Below, one piece after another: positions 8,105 through 16,540 of a DNA stretch of 64,000 nt. Within the stretch, counting starts at the first letter, position 1; each line of letters opens with the position of its first letter. The stretch is from positions 1 to 64,000 of the forward strand of contig NZ_JASAOI010000063.1 in the NCBI RefSeq assembly GCF_029953285.1, given 5' to 3'. Under the pieces are notes generated by a model, which did no database searches, was not told where the DNA came from, and saw nothing but the letters and a program-made list of their open reading frames with translations. The position numbers were made by a program, and so were the translations under genes. This DNA is from Yinghuangia seranimata (lineage in GTDB: Bacteria; Actinomycetota; Actinomycetes; Streptomycetales; Streptomycetaceae).

Positions 8105-8988
8105 TGGTTTTCCTCCCGTGACGGACGCAGCAGCGCGGGATGCAGCAGGCTCGCGCCGCCGGCTCGATAGAGCCGGGCGCGTCGGCCGCCGCGGGCGCCG
8201 CCGCGGGCGGTGGTGGTGTCGGTGTCCTCGACGAAGCCGGGCGCCGACAGCACCTTGCGGTGGAAGTTTCCGGCGTGCAGGGGTTCCCCCCAGACCGTCT
8301 CGTAGACCTCGCGCAGCTCCGAGATGGTGAACTCGGGCGGTGCGAACGCCGTGGCGAGCGCGGTGTATTCGAGCTTGGACCGGGCGCGCTCCAGGCCGTC
8401 GGCGAGGATGCGCGCGTGGTCGAAGGCGAGTTCGGACGGGTCGAGCGCGTCGACCGGCAGCCAGGCCGCCGCCGCGGCGTCGCCGCCCGCGGTCGCCTCG
8501 GGCAGGTCGGGCGCGAAGGCCAGGTAGGCGACGGACACGACGCGCATGCGCGGGTCGCGGCCCGGTGTGCCATAGGTGCCGAGCTGCTCCAGGTGCAGCC
8601 TCGGGGCGGGGGCGTCGGACGGTGCGGAGTCGGCCTCGGGCGCGCCGCCCTCCCCTGCGGCGCCGAGCGCGGACAGGCCGGTCTCCTCGGCGAGTTCCCG
8701 CACCGCGGCCTGGCCGAGGTCCTCGTCCTCGGCCGCGCGGACGAAGCCGCCGGGCAGCGCCCGGAAGCCCTCGTACGGCATGCCGCCGCGCCGGATGGTC
8801 AGCACGTGCAGCGCCTTGCCGCCGCCGTCCGCGCGCTGCCTGATGGTGAGCGCGACCACGTCGACGGTGACCGCGATCGGCGCGAAGGCGCGCGGATCGT
8901 ACGCGGCCAGCCAGGCCTGCTCCGTGCCCCCCGGGGTGTCCCCGCCAGGCTGTCCGACCGTCGTCATGTGCTCCGCCTCGCCGCTCAC
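8101..8988 (-). CDS. NrtR-type Nudix-domain transcriptional regulator
   Basis: This protein has 295 residues. The N-terminal Nudix domain (about 25-190) contains LPGGFVRAAEDEDL and AAVRELAEETGL, the near-canonical Nudix box spaced as in NrtR proteins. A C-terminal winged helix-turn-helix follows (about 210-262, EFTISELREVYETVWGE and NFHRKVL). NrtR regulators sense ADP-ribose or related metabolites and control NAD metabolism genes. Here the likely targets are its own cassette. A 27-bp imperfect palindrome at 8996-9022 lies directly in front of the GTG start. An internal ATG at 8967 is the alternative start. Low-complexity Glu/Ala/Pro insertions occur within the Nudix domain. Confidence 0.85.
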   Translation of the reverse strand: MSGEAEHMTTVGQPGGDTPGGTEQAWLAAYDPRAFAPIAVTVDVVALTIRQRADGGGKALHVLTIRRGGMPYEGFRALPGGFVRAAEDEDLGQAAVRELAEETGLSALGAAGEGGAPEADSAPSDAPAPRLHLEQLGTYGTPGRDPRMRVVSVAYLAFAPDLPEATAGGDAAAAAWLPVDALDPSELAFDHARILADGLERARSKLEYTALATAFAPPEFTISELREVYETVWGEPLHAGNFHRKVLSAPGFVEDTDTTTARGGARGGRRARLYRAGGASLLHPALLRPSREENQ

Positions 8989-8995
8989 TCGATCC

Positions 8996-9022
8996 TAGTT
9001 GTTCTCGACATGAGAAAATCTA
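8996..9022 (-). promoter_or_regulatory. Candidate NrtR-like operator
   Basis: An imperfect 27-bp inverted repeat has outer TAG/CTA and inner TTCTC/GAGAA half-sites around GACAT, 8 bp upstream of the regulator's start. Position and symmetry suggest autoregulation of the three-gene cassette. Confidence 0.6.
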
Positions 9023-9238
9023 GTGCCGAGACCAAAGTACCTGTCCACTCCGACACGGGCCACAGGGTTTTCCCTCACGTGGAAGCACCCGTTCGGCGCC
9101 CCTCGAACACCTCACCGAGCGCCGTCCCGAGCGCCTCCCCGAGCGCCCCGCGCGCACTCCCCCGAACGGGCGTCGCACCGCTCTGGTAGGCAGGTCCCCA
9201 CACCCCCGGCCACGCCGCCACCAAGGAGACGCTCCGTC

Positions 9239-10213
9239 ATGTACACGTACCGGGACATGGACTCGTTCGGCGGTCTGCCCGTCGCCGCGCTGAACGACCT
9301 CCCCGACCCGAAGGGGACCCGGGCCGACAACGCCCACGCCCACAAGCCGCTGCCTGCCGCAGGCAAGGCCGCGTGGGCGCTGCGGATCCCGACGTACCAA
9401 GCCCCCGAGACCTTCCCCGAGCACTTCGCGCGCTTCCTCGCCACGGTCGACAGCACCAAGGTCAGCGCGCTGCTCATCGGCTCCTGGGGCGTGAACGACC
9501 TCAGCTCCAAGGTCGTGGTCGACCTGCTCGTCGAACACGCCGACAAGTTCCCCGCCTTGCGCCACCTGTACCTCGGCTACATCCACTACGAGGAGAACGA
9601 GCTCTCCTGGATCCAGCAGAGCGACGTCACGCCGCTGCTCACCGAGTTCCCGAAGCTGGAAACGCTCATCGTCAAGGGCGCGTACATCGAACTCTCCCCC
9701 GTCGAACACGACTCCCTGCGGACCCTCGAGTTCCAGACCGTCGGCCTCCCGGCCGACGTCGTGCAGGCCGTCGGCGCCTCGACGCTCCCGGCCCTCGAAT
9801 CCCTCGAACTGTGGCTCGGCGTCGAGGACTACGACGGCGACGCCACCGCCGAGGACCTCGCCGGCATCCTCAACGGCCGCGGCCTGCCCGCCCTCACCTC
9901 ACTGGGCCTGATGAACAGCGAGATCCAGGACGAGATCTGCGCCGCCGTCGCCTCCGCCCCGATCGTCGCCCGGCTGCGGCGGCTCGACCTGTCCATGGGC
10001 ACGCTGGGCAACCAGGGCGCCGAGGCGCTGCTCACCGGGCAGCCGCTCCAGCACCTCGAACAGCTTGTCCTGAGCCACCACTTCATGACCCAGAGCATGT
10101 GCGACCGACTCGCGGACGCCCTGCCCGACGTCGTCGTCGGCCTCGAGGACCTCGAGGAGGAGGACGACCTGGACGGCACCGAGGTGTGGCGCTACGTCGA
10201 GGTGTCCGAGTAA
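9239..10213 (+). CDS. STM4015-family LRR-like protein, paralogue 1
   Basis: This is a 324-residue member of the STM4015 family, named after a Salmonella locus tag; its function is undescribed to my knowledge. It starts with MDSFGGLPVAAL, then KVSALLIGSWG, LRHLYLGYI, TPLLTEFPKLETLIVKG, LESLELWLG, LTSLGLMNSEIQD, LRRLDLSMGTLGNQGAEALL and LSHHFM. The regularly spaced leucines give an irregular LRR-type solenoid of roughly 8-9 turns. The ATG at 9239 has GGAG upstream. It is first of six tandem paralogues that precede STM4014, STM4013, STM4012 and STM4011 homologues. There is no signal peptide, so it is likely cytoplasmic. Confidence 0.85.
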   Translation: MYTYRDMDSFGGLPVAALNDLPDPKGTRADNAHAHKPLPAAGKAAWALRIPTYQAPETFPEHFARFLATVDSTKVSALLIGSWGVNDLSSKVVVDLLVEHADKFPALRHLYLGYIHYEENELSWIQQSDVTPLLTEFPKLETLIVKGAYIELSPVEHDSLRTLEFQTVGLPADVVQAVGASTLPALESLELWLGVEDYDGDATAEDLAGILNGRGLPALTSLGLMNSEIQDEICAAVASAPIVARLRRLDLSMGTLGNQGAEALLTGQPLQHLEQLVLSHHFMTQSMCDRLADALPDVVVGLEDLEEEDDLDGTEVWRYVEVSE

Positions 10214-10267
10214 CCGCGCGCCCTCGCCACGTCGACCACCCCGCACGGAACCGAACCAGAGGACACC

Positions 10268-11320
10268 TTGCCGACCATCCCCTACACCCGCGGCCTGCTG
10301 GAGTCGTTCGGCGGCCTCCCCGTCGCGGCCTTCGCCCCGCACGGCGAGCCGCAGTACGACTGGTACATCGACCCGGCCGACGTGCGGCCGGAAACCGGCC
10401 TCCCGCCCGCCGACAAGGCCGCGTGGCGGCTGCGGACGCTCAACGACGACTACGCCACCGACCCTGAGGACTACCCGAGCCTGTACGCGCGGTTCGTCGA
10501 CACCGTCGACACCACCAAGGTCACCGCACTCGTCATCGGCGGATGGGGACCCAGCTACGAAGAGGCCTCGGCCGACGTCCCCCTCGGCCTGCTCACCGCC
10601 GACGCGCAGCGCTTCCCCGCGCTGCGACACCTCTTCGTCGGCGACATCAGCCAGGAGGAGGAAGAGGTGTCCTGGATCGTCCAGGACGACCTCACCCCGC
10701 TGCTCAACGCCTTCCCCGACCTGCACACCCTCGGTGTCAAGGGCGGCTCCCACCTCCGGCTCGACGCGATACGCCACGTCGGCCTGCGCGAACTGGTCTT
10801 CCACAGCGGCGGACTGCCCGGCCACGTCCTCGAAGCCGTCGGCGCGTGCGAACTCCCCGCGCTCACCCACCTGTACGCGATGCTCGGCCACCCCGAGTAC
10901 GGCGGCATCGACACCGTCGACCGGATCCGCGTCGGCGCCGGCCTGGGAGGGCAGGCCGGCACCGTGGACCAGCTCGCCGGGATCCTCTCCGGCGCCGGCC
11001 TGCCCGCGCTGACCCACCTCGCGCTGTGCGACAGCCTGGTCCAGGACGCCGTCGCCGCCACGGTCGCGGGCGCCCCTGTCGTCGCCCGGCTCGCCGAACT
11101 CGACCTGTCCATGGGCACCTTGGGCGACGAGGGCGCCGAAGCACTGCTCGCCGGACAGCCGCTCGGGCACCTCACGCGGCTCGACCTGCACCACCACTTC
11201 ATCGGCGACGCGCTCCAGGAACGGCTGCGGACGCTGTGCGCCGAAGCCGGCGTCGACCTGGACCTGTCCGACCACCAGACGGCCCGCGACTGGGGCCGCT
11301 ACGTCGCGGTCGCCGAGTAG
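10268..11320 (+). CDS. STM4015-family LRR-like protein, paralogue 2
   Basis: This 350-residue paralogue is the longest of the six. It shares SFGGLPVAAF, KVTALVIGGWG, LRHLFVGDI, EVSWIVQDDLTPLL, LAELDLSMGTLGDEGAEALL and LHHHFI with its neighbours. An extra segment (about residues 215-238, around DRIRVGAGLGGQAG) is absent from the other copies and sits in the solenoid before the DQLAGILSGAGLPALTHL turn. The TTG start at 10268 is preceded by GAGGA, so a TTG initiator is likely. It lies 54 bp after paralogue 1. Its role is unknown. Confidence 0.85.
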   Translation: MPTIPYTRGLLESFGGLPVAAFAPHGEPQYDWYIDPADVRPETGLPPADKAAWRLRTLNDDYATDPEDYPSLYARFVDTVDTTKVTALVIGGWGPSYEEASADVPLGLLTADAQRFPALRHLFVGDISQEEEEVSWIVQDDLTPLLNAFPDLHTLGVKGGSHLRLDAIRHVGLRELVFHSGGLPGHVLEAVGACELPALTHLYAMLGHPEYGGIDTVDRIRVGAGLGGQAGTVDQLAGILSGAGLPALTHLALCDSLVQDAVAATVAGAPVVARLAELDLSMGTLGDEGAEALLAGQPLGHLTRLDLHHHFIGDALQERLRTLCAEAGVDLDLSDHQTARDWGRYVAVAE

Positions 11321-11367
11321 CACGCCCGCCACCGACCAGCACCCGAACAGGAGCCCGGAACACCAGC

Positions 11368-12378
11368 ATGGGCATCTACCGATACCTCGAACACTTCGGC
11401 GGTCTGCCCGTCGCCGACCTGCGCCCGGCCGGCTCGAAGGCGGCCTCGCTGACGCCCGGCACGCACCCCGACGACACCCGCCACGGTGACGAACCCCGCT
11501 ACGGCATAGCCCCGGACGAGTACGCCCCCGACGCGGTCGCGTGGCGGGTGCGCTACCGGTACTGGGAGGACGCCCCCGACTGGGCCGACCACTTCCGGTA
11601 CTTCCTCGACACCGTCGACACCACCAAGGTCACCGCCCTCATCATCGGAGCCTGGAGCGAGGACCTGTCCGAGGACGAGGTCGTCATACCGTCGCTCGTC
11701 GAGGCCGCCGACCGGTTCCCCGCACTGCGCCACCTGTTCGTCGGCGAAGCGGTGCAGGAGGAGTCGGAGCTGACCTGGATCGAGTTCACCAGACCGCTCA
11801 ACGACGTCCTCGACGCGTTCCCGAACCTCACCGGACTCGGCGTGCGAGGCTTCGTCGACGTGAACCCCGGCCGGCACCCGAACCTGCGCCGCCTGACCAT
11901 GGAGGGCATGCTGACCGCCTCGATCGCCCGCGGCCTCGGCGCGTGCGAGTTCCCGCTCCTGGAAACCCTGGAACTGTGGCTCGGCGTCGCACACCACGGC
12001 GGCACGGCCACCCCCGAAGACCTCGCACAACTCCTCGAAGGCGCCCGCACACCGGCCTTGCGCCAGCTCGCCCTGCTCAACAGCGAGCGTCAGGACGACT
12101 TCGCCGCCGCACTCGCCGCCGCCCCCGTCGTCGCGGGCCTGAAGCGCCTCGACCTGTCCATGGGCACCTTCGGCGACGAAGGCGCGGAAGCCCTCCTCGG
12201 CGGCCAACCCCTCGGCCACCTCGAGGAGTTCGTGGTCAACCACCACTTCATGTCCGAGCCGATGACGGAACGGCTCCGGACAACCCTCGCCGACAGCGGC
12301 GTCGACGTCGTCCTCTCGGCCCCCGAGGAGCGCCGCGACTGGGGCGTCGACGGCCGCTACGTCGAGGTGGCCGAATAG
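11368..12378 (+). CDS. STM4015-family LRR-like protein, paralogue 3
   Basis: This 336-residue paralogue carries HFGGLPVADL, then a 40-residue variable stretch ending YGIAPDEYAPDAVAWR, then KVTALIIGAW, LRHLFVGEAVQEESELTWI, LETLELWLG, LRQLALLNSERQDD, LKRLDLSMGTFGDEGAEALL and VNHHFM. The YGIAPDEYAPDAVAW block and LLNSERQD are shared only with paralogue 4, suggesting these two are the most recent duplicates. The ATG at 11368 has GGAG upstream. It ends 1 bp before paralogue 4 begins. Confidence 0.85.
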   Translation: MGIYRYLEHFGGLPVADLRPAGSKAASLTPGTHPDDTRHGDEPRYGIAPDEYAPDAVAWRVRYRYWEDAPDWADHFRYFLDTVDTTKVTALIIGAWSEDLSEDEVVIPSLVEAADRFPALRHLFVGEAVQEESELTWIEFTRPLNDVLDAFPNLTGLGVRGFVDVNPGRHPNLRRLTMEGMLTASIARGLGACEFPLLETLELWLGVAHHGGTATPEDLAQLLEGARTPALRQLALLNSERQDDFAAALAAAPVVAGLKRLDLSMGTFGDEGAEALLGGQPLGHLEEFVVNHHFMSEPMTERLRTTLADSGVDVVLSAPEERRDWGVDGRYVEVAE

Positions 12379-12379
12379 C

Positions 12380-13396
12380 ATGGGCATCGGTGACTACGTC
12401 ACATCCTTCGGCGGTCTCCCGGTCGCCGACCTGCGGCCGCCCGATTCGGACGAACAGTCCGCCGCGCCGGGCAGCCAACCGACGAACAGCTACCTCGACA
12501 CCGATGCCCAGTACGGCATCGCCCCCGACGAGTACGCGCCCGACGCGGTCGCCTGGCGGCTGCGTTTCCGGCACTGGGACGCGGATCCCGAGTGGTCCGA
12601 CCACTTCGCCTACTTCCTGGACTCCGTGGACACCCGGCGGGTGACGTCCCTGGTGATCGGCGCATGGGACGAGGACCTTTCCGACGGCGGGCCTGTCATC
12701 CCCTCGCTGGTCGCCGCCGCCGACCGCCTGCCCGCGCTGCGGCACCTGTTCGTGGGCGACGTCATCTCCGAGGAGTCGGAGATCTCCTGGATCTCGTTCG
12801 ACGACCCGTTCACTCCGCTGCTCGACGCCTACCCGGCGTTGGAGACGTTCGCGTTCCGCGGCAGCCCGGGCTCGGATTTCCCGACGGCGCACCGGGGCCT
12901 GCGCACCCTGCGGTTCGAGTCCGGTGGCCTGCACGGCGGGATCGTCCGCTCAATCGGCGGCGCGGACCTGCCCGCGCTGGAAGACCTCGAACTGTGGCTG
13001 GGTACCGAGCGCTACTCCGGCGACACGACCGTCGGCGACCTGTCCGAGATCCTCTCCGGCGCCAGGCTGCCGTCTCTGCGCCGCCTCGCGCTGCTGAACA
13101 GCGAGCGGCAGGACGAGATCGCCGCCGCGATCGCGTCCGCGCCGGTCGTCGCCCAGCTGACGGAACTCGACCTGTCCATGGGGACGCTCGGCGACGACGG
13201 TGCGGAGGCACTGCTGAGCGGCCAGCCGCTCGGACACCTTGAGCGGCTCAGGATCCGTCACCACTTCCTGTCCCCCGGCGTGATCGAACGGCTGCGTACG
13301 ACGCTCGGGGCGCAAGGCGTTGCCGTCGACGTCTCCGAGCCCGAAATCCCGTACGACTGGGCTGACGACGGCCGATACGTCGAGGTTTCCGAGTGA
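12380..13396 (+). CDS. STM4015-family LRR-like protein, paralogue 4
   Basis: This 338-residue paralogue is closest to paralogue 3, sharing the YGIAPDEYAPDAVAWR block, LRHLFVGD and LLNSERQDE. The conserved blocks are LTELDLSMGTLGDDGAEALL and IRHHFL. It starts 1 bp after the stop of paralogue 3, with no own Shine-Dalgarno sequence resolvable outside that gene's 3' end, so reinitiation is likely. Unlike paralogue 3 it has SFDDPFTPLLDAYPALE in the central strand and a shorter block at the ESGGLHGGIVRS turn. Confidence 0.85.
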   Translation: MGIGDYVTSFGGLPVADLRPPDSDEQSAAPGSQPTNSYLDTDAQYGIAPDEYAPDAVAWRLRFRHWDADPEWSDHFAYFLDSVDTRRVTSLVIGAWDEDLSDGGPVIPSLVAAADRLPALRHLFVGDVISEESEISWISFDDPFTPLLDAYPALETFAFRGSPGSDFPTAHRGLRTLRFESGGLHGGIVRSIGGADLPALEDLELWLGTERYSGDTTVGDLSEILSGARLPSLRRLALLNSERQDEIAAAIASAPVVAQLTELDLSMGTLGDDGAEALLSGQPLGHLERLRIRHHFLSPGVIERLRTTLGAQGVAVDVSEPEIPYDWADDGRYVEVSE

Positions 13397-13454
13397 CGTC
13401 GCCGACCCGGAACACCGGGCTTCGAAACACCCAGCACCGAAAGGACGTCAGCCC

Positions 13455-14408
13455 ATGAGCGTCAACGAGCACGAGACGCACTTCGCCGGACTGCCCGTTG
13501 TCGAGGCGACGATGGACGACGAGCGCTCGATCCGCATACCGCAGGTCGCCGACCCCGGTGCCGTCGCTTGGCGGCTCCGGCTCGTCGAGGCGATCGAGTT
13601 CGCGGAGCCCGAGAGCGGCTTCGAGGAGTTGTTCCAGCACTTCCTGGACACCGTGGACACCACCCGCGTCCGCGCGCTGCTGATCGGCGACTGGGGCGTC
13701 ACCGACGCGGAGGAAGACCTCCCGTTCACCATGCTCCTGGGGGCCCGGGACCGGTTCCCGGCGCTGCGCGCGCTGTTCCTCGGCGACATCGTCCGCGAGG
13801 AGTCCGACGTCGCCTACATCCCGCAGGGCGACCTGGCCCCGCTGCTGGCGGCCTTCCCCGCCCTCGAGGAACTCGCCACCTGCGGGGGCGAGGGCCTGGC
13901 CTTCCCCGTCGGCGACTACCCGCACCTGCGCCGCCTGCGGCTGCAGAGCGGCGGCATGCCGGCCGAGGTGGTGCGCGCGGTCGGGGCGTCCACCTTCCCG
14001 GTGCTGGAGTACCTGGACGTCTGGCTGGGGGTCGACCGGTACGGCGGCGACACGACCACCGACGACCTCGCCGGCATCCTCAACGGCGCCGGCCTGCCGA
14101 GCCTGACGCACCTCGGCCTGATGGACAGCGAGATCCAGGACGCCGTCGCGGGCGCCGTCGCCGGTGCGCCGATCGTCGCGCGGCTGACCGAACTCGACCT
14201 GTCCATGGGCACCTTGGGCGACGAGGGCGTGGAGCAGCTGATCGCCGGTCAGCCCCTCACCCACCTGCGGCGGCTCGTCCTGAGCCACCACTTCGTCGGC
14301 GAGGGCGTGCAGAAGCGCCTGCGGGACGCGGTGCCGGACGTCGACGTGGACCTGTCCGACGCGCAGACGGAGCCGGACTGGGGACGGTACGTGGCGGTCT
14401 CCGAGTGA
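13455..14408 (+). CDS. STM4015-family LRR-like protein, paralogue 5
   Basis: At 317 residues this is the shortest paralogue, with an abbreviated N-terminus (HFAGLPVVEATMDDERS) and no YGIAPDEY block. Its solenoid is most like paralogue 1 (DDLAGILNGAGLPSLTHLGLMDSEIQD). The conserved LTELDLSMGTLGDEGVEQLI and LSHHFV are present. A 58-bp gap with AAGGA separates it from paralogue 4. Its stop overlaps the GTG start of paralogue 6. Confidence 0.85.
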   Translation: MSVNEHETHFAGLPVVEATMDDERSIRIPQVADPGAVAWRLRLVEAIEFAEPESGFEELFQHFLDTVDTTRVRALLIGDWGVTDAEEDLPFTMLLGARDRFPALRALFLGDIVREESDVAYIPQGDLAPLLAAFPALEELATCGGEGLAFPVGDYPHLRRLRLQSGGMPAEVVRAVGASTFPVLEYLDVWLGVDRYGGDTTTDDLAGILNGAGLPSLTHLGLMDSEIQDAVAGAVAGAPIVARLTELDLSMGTLGDEGVEQLIAGQPLTHLRRLVLSHHFVGEGVQKRLRDAVPDVDVDLSDAQTEPDWGRYVAVSE

Positions 14409-15382
14409 CACCTGTTCGGCATCTGACCGAGTTCGGCGGGCTGCCCGTCGTGCGTTTCGCGGACGATGGTCCCGAAGCCCACGACAGCACACCCGCCGGC
14501 TCGGTCGCCTGGAAGCTCGGGCTCGACGCGTGGTGGCGCGAGCGCGGCCCGGCGCGTACCCCCGCAGACGCGTTCCGCGAGCAGTTCGCACGGTTCGCGG
14601 ACACGGTGGACACGGCCGGCGTGACCGCGCTCGTGATCGGCGTGTGGGGTGAGCCGGGCGAGAGTTCCGGCACCGCCGTCGACTGCCTGGAGCGGTACGC
14701 CGACCGGTTCCCCGGGCTGCGCGCCGTGTTCCTCGGCGACGTCGTCCCCGACGAGTGCGAGATCTCGTGGCTCGACCAGGCCGCGTTCACGCTGGTGCTT
14801 CAGGCGTTCCCGCTGCTGGAGGAACTCGGGGTACGCGGGGGCGGCGGCTACCGTCCCGTGCCGCTGACCCACGAGCGGCTGCGGTGGCTGACGTTCGAGA
14901 GCGGGAACCTGTCCGGGCGCGTCGTCAGGTGTGTCGCGGAGTCGGCTTTCCCGGCCCTGGAGCACCTGGAAATCTGGTGCGGGGATGCAGATTACGGCGC
15001 CGACGTCGAGCCGGGCGACGTCGACCGGCTGGTCGACACCCTCGGGCGCGGGGCGCCGGACCTGGGCTCGCTCGGGCTGCGCAACTGCGGTTTCACCGAC
15101 CACGTGGCCGCCGTGCTGGCGGCGGCCCCGGTGACCGCGCGCCTGCACACCCTCGACCTGTCGCTCGGCACGCTCGGCGACGTCGGCGCGGAGGCACTGC
15201 TCGCCGGGCAGCCGCTCACCCGCCTGCGGCGTCTGGACCTGCACCACCACTACCTCAGCCGCGCCATGGCCCGGCGGGTCCTGGACACGCTGGTGCCCGC
15301 AGGGGTGTCCGTCGACGTCACCCAGGGCCGCCTGCGCGAGAACGCCGAGCGGTTCGAGCGGTACGTGGCGGTGGCCGAATGA
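14405..15382 (+). CDS. STM4015-family LRR-like protein, paralogue 6
   Basis: This 325-residue paralogue is the most divergent. The signature turn reads LDLSLGTLGDVGAEALL (Leu for Met) and the end motif is LHHHYL. The central part has EISWLDQAAFTLVLQAFPLLEELG. The GTG at 14405 overlaps the previous stop (GTGA), and its own stop overlaps the ATG of the STM4014-type gene (ATGA). Because it is directly coupled to the enzyme genes it may be the ancestral cluster copy, with the other five as expansions; this is inference. Confidence 0.85.
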   Translation: MTPVRHLTEFGGLPVVRFADDGPEAHDSTPAGSVAWKLGLDAWWRERGPARTPADAFREQFARFADTVDTAGVTALVIGVWGEPGESSGTAVDCLERYADRFPGLRAVFLGDVVPDECEISWLDQAAFTLVLQAFPLLEELGVRGGGGYRPVPLTHERLRWLTFESGNLSGRVVRCVAESAFPALEHLEIWCGDADYGADVEPGDVDRLVDTLGRGAPDLGSLGLRNCGFTDHVAAVLAAAPVTARLHTLDLSLGTLGDVGAEALLAGQPLTRLRRLDLHHHYLSRAMARRVLDTLVPAGVSVDVTQGRLRENAERFERYVAVAE

Positions 15383-16539
15383 GCGGCTACCCGGTCACGG
15401 AAACCGGAGTGACGGTCGTCGGCAACCCCGGCCACCGCCGCCTCGTCGGATTCGCCGCGGCAGCGCACGCCGCCGGACTGCCCGAACCGCGGGTCGTGCC
15501 CTGGCGGGACGTCCTGTCCGGCGCGCCGATCGCGTTCGCCGCGGGCCCGGTGCGTGTCGACTCGCCCGGCGAGGACCAGGACGTCCACGACCTCCTGTCC
15601 CGCGACGGGGCGCCGCGCGACGCCACGCGGGTCGAGGGCGGTGCCGTGCGGCACGCGGCCCTCCTGCGCGGGCTCCAGCGCATCCGTGACGCGGTCGACG
15701 GCACGCCCGGCGCCTGGCTCGTCAACGAACCCGACGACATAGCGGTGATGTTCGACAAGCCGCGGGCGAGCGCGCTGCTCGCCGAGGCCGGGGTGCCGGT
15801 GCCGCATGCGCTCACCGGGCCCGACACGAAGGTCGCTTCGTACGAGCACCTGCGCGAGCTCATGCGCGAGGAGAGGCGTCCGCGGGTGTTCATCAAGCCC
15901 GCGCACGGCTCGTCGGCGTCCGGCGTGGTCGCGCTGGAGACGAGCGGGTCGGGGCGGGTGCAAGCCACCACGTCGGCCGAACTCGTGCGTACCGCGGGCG
16001 GCGTCGAGCTGTTCAACGCGCTGCGGATCCGCAAGTACCGCGACGAGGCCGACGTCGCCGCCCTGATCGACGCCCTGTGCGCCGACCGCGTGCACGTCGA
16101 GTCGTGGCTGCCCAAACTCACCCTCGACGGGCACGCCGTGGACCTCCGCGTGCTGGTCGTCGCGGGGCGCGCGACGCACGTCGTGGCGCGCGCTTCGCGC
16201 TCCCCGATGACCAACCTGCACCTCGGCAACGCGCGCGCCGACGTGGGCGCCGTGCGCGCCGCCGTGGGCGATGAGGCGTGGGCGCGGGCAATGGCGTCGT
16301 GTGTCCGCGCCGCGGGGTGTTTTCCCCGTACGCTGCACGTCGGCGTCGACCTGCTGTTCGCGGTGGACCGGCGCCGCCACGCCGTCGGCGAGGTCAACGC
16401 GTTCGGCGACCTGCTCCCCGGCGTGCTGCACCACGGGCGGGACACCTGGGCGGAACAGGTCGACGCGCTGGTGCGAGGATGGCGCCCGCGACCGCCCGAG
16501 CGGCGGACCGCACCCCACGAGGACCGAGGTACTGCCTGA
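15379..16539 (+). CDS. STM4014-family ATP-grasp protein
   Basis: This 386-residue protein has an ATP-grasp layout: an N-terminal Rossmann-like subdomain (TGVTVVGNPGHRRLVGFAAA), then DKPRASALLAEAGVPVP (127-142), the lysine strand RVFIKPAHGSSASGV (Lys173), DLRVLVVAGRATHVVARAS and the metal-binding end GEVNAFGDLLPG. ATP-grasp enzymes ligate a carboxylate (via acyl-phosphate) to an amine or thiol. The order of the cluster (STM4015 copies, 4014, 4013, 4012, 4011) mirrors the naming order of these families. The substrate is unknown. It is translationally coupled to paralogue 6. Confidence 0.82.
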   Translation: MSGYPVTETGVTVVGNPGHRRLVGFAAAAHAAGLPEPRVVPWRDVLSGAPIAFAAGPVRVDSPGEDQDVHDLLSRDGAPRDATRVEGGAVRHAALLRGLQRIRDAVDGTPGAWLVNEPDDIAVMFDKPRASALLAEAGVPVPHALTGPDTKVASYEHLRELMREERRPRVFIKPAHGSSASGVVALETSGSGRVQATTSAELVRTAGGVELFNALRIRKYRDEADVAALIDALCADRVHVESWLPKLTLDGHAVDLRVLVVAGRATHVVARASRSPMTNLHLGNARADVGAVRAAVGDEAWARAMASCVRAAGCFPRTLHVGVDLLFAVDRRRHAVGEVNAFGDLLPGVLHHGRDTWAEQVDALVRGWRPRPPERRTAPHEDRGTA

Positions 16540-16540
16540 C

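Noticed and set aside
9008-9014. An ACATGAG half-site in front of the NrtR-type regulator as a third TetR site
   Set aside because: No complementary CTCATGT at the 5-nt spacing; it belongs to a different palindrome.
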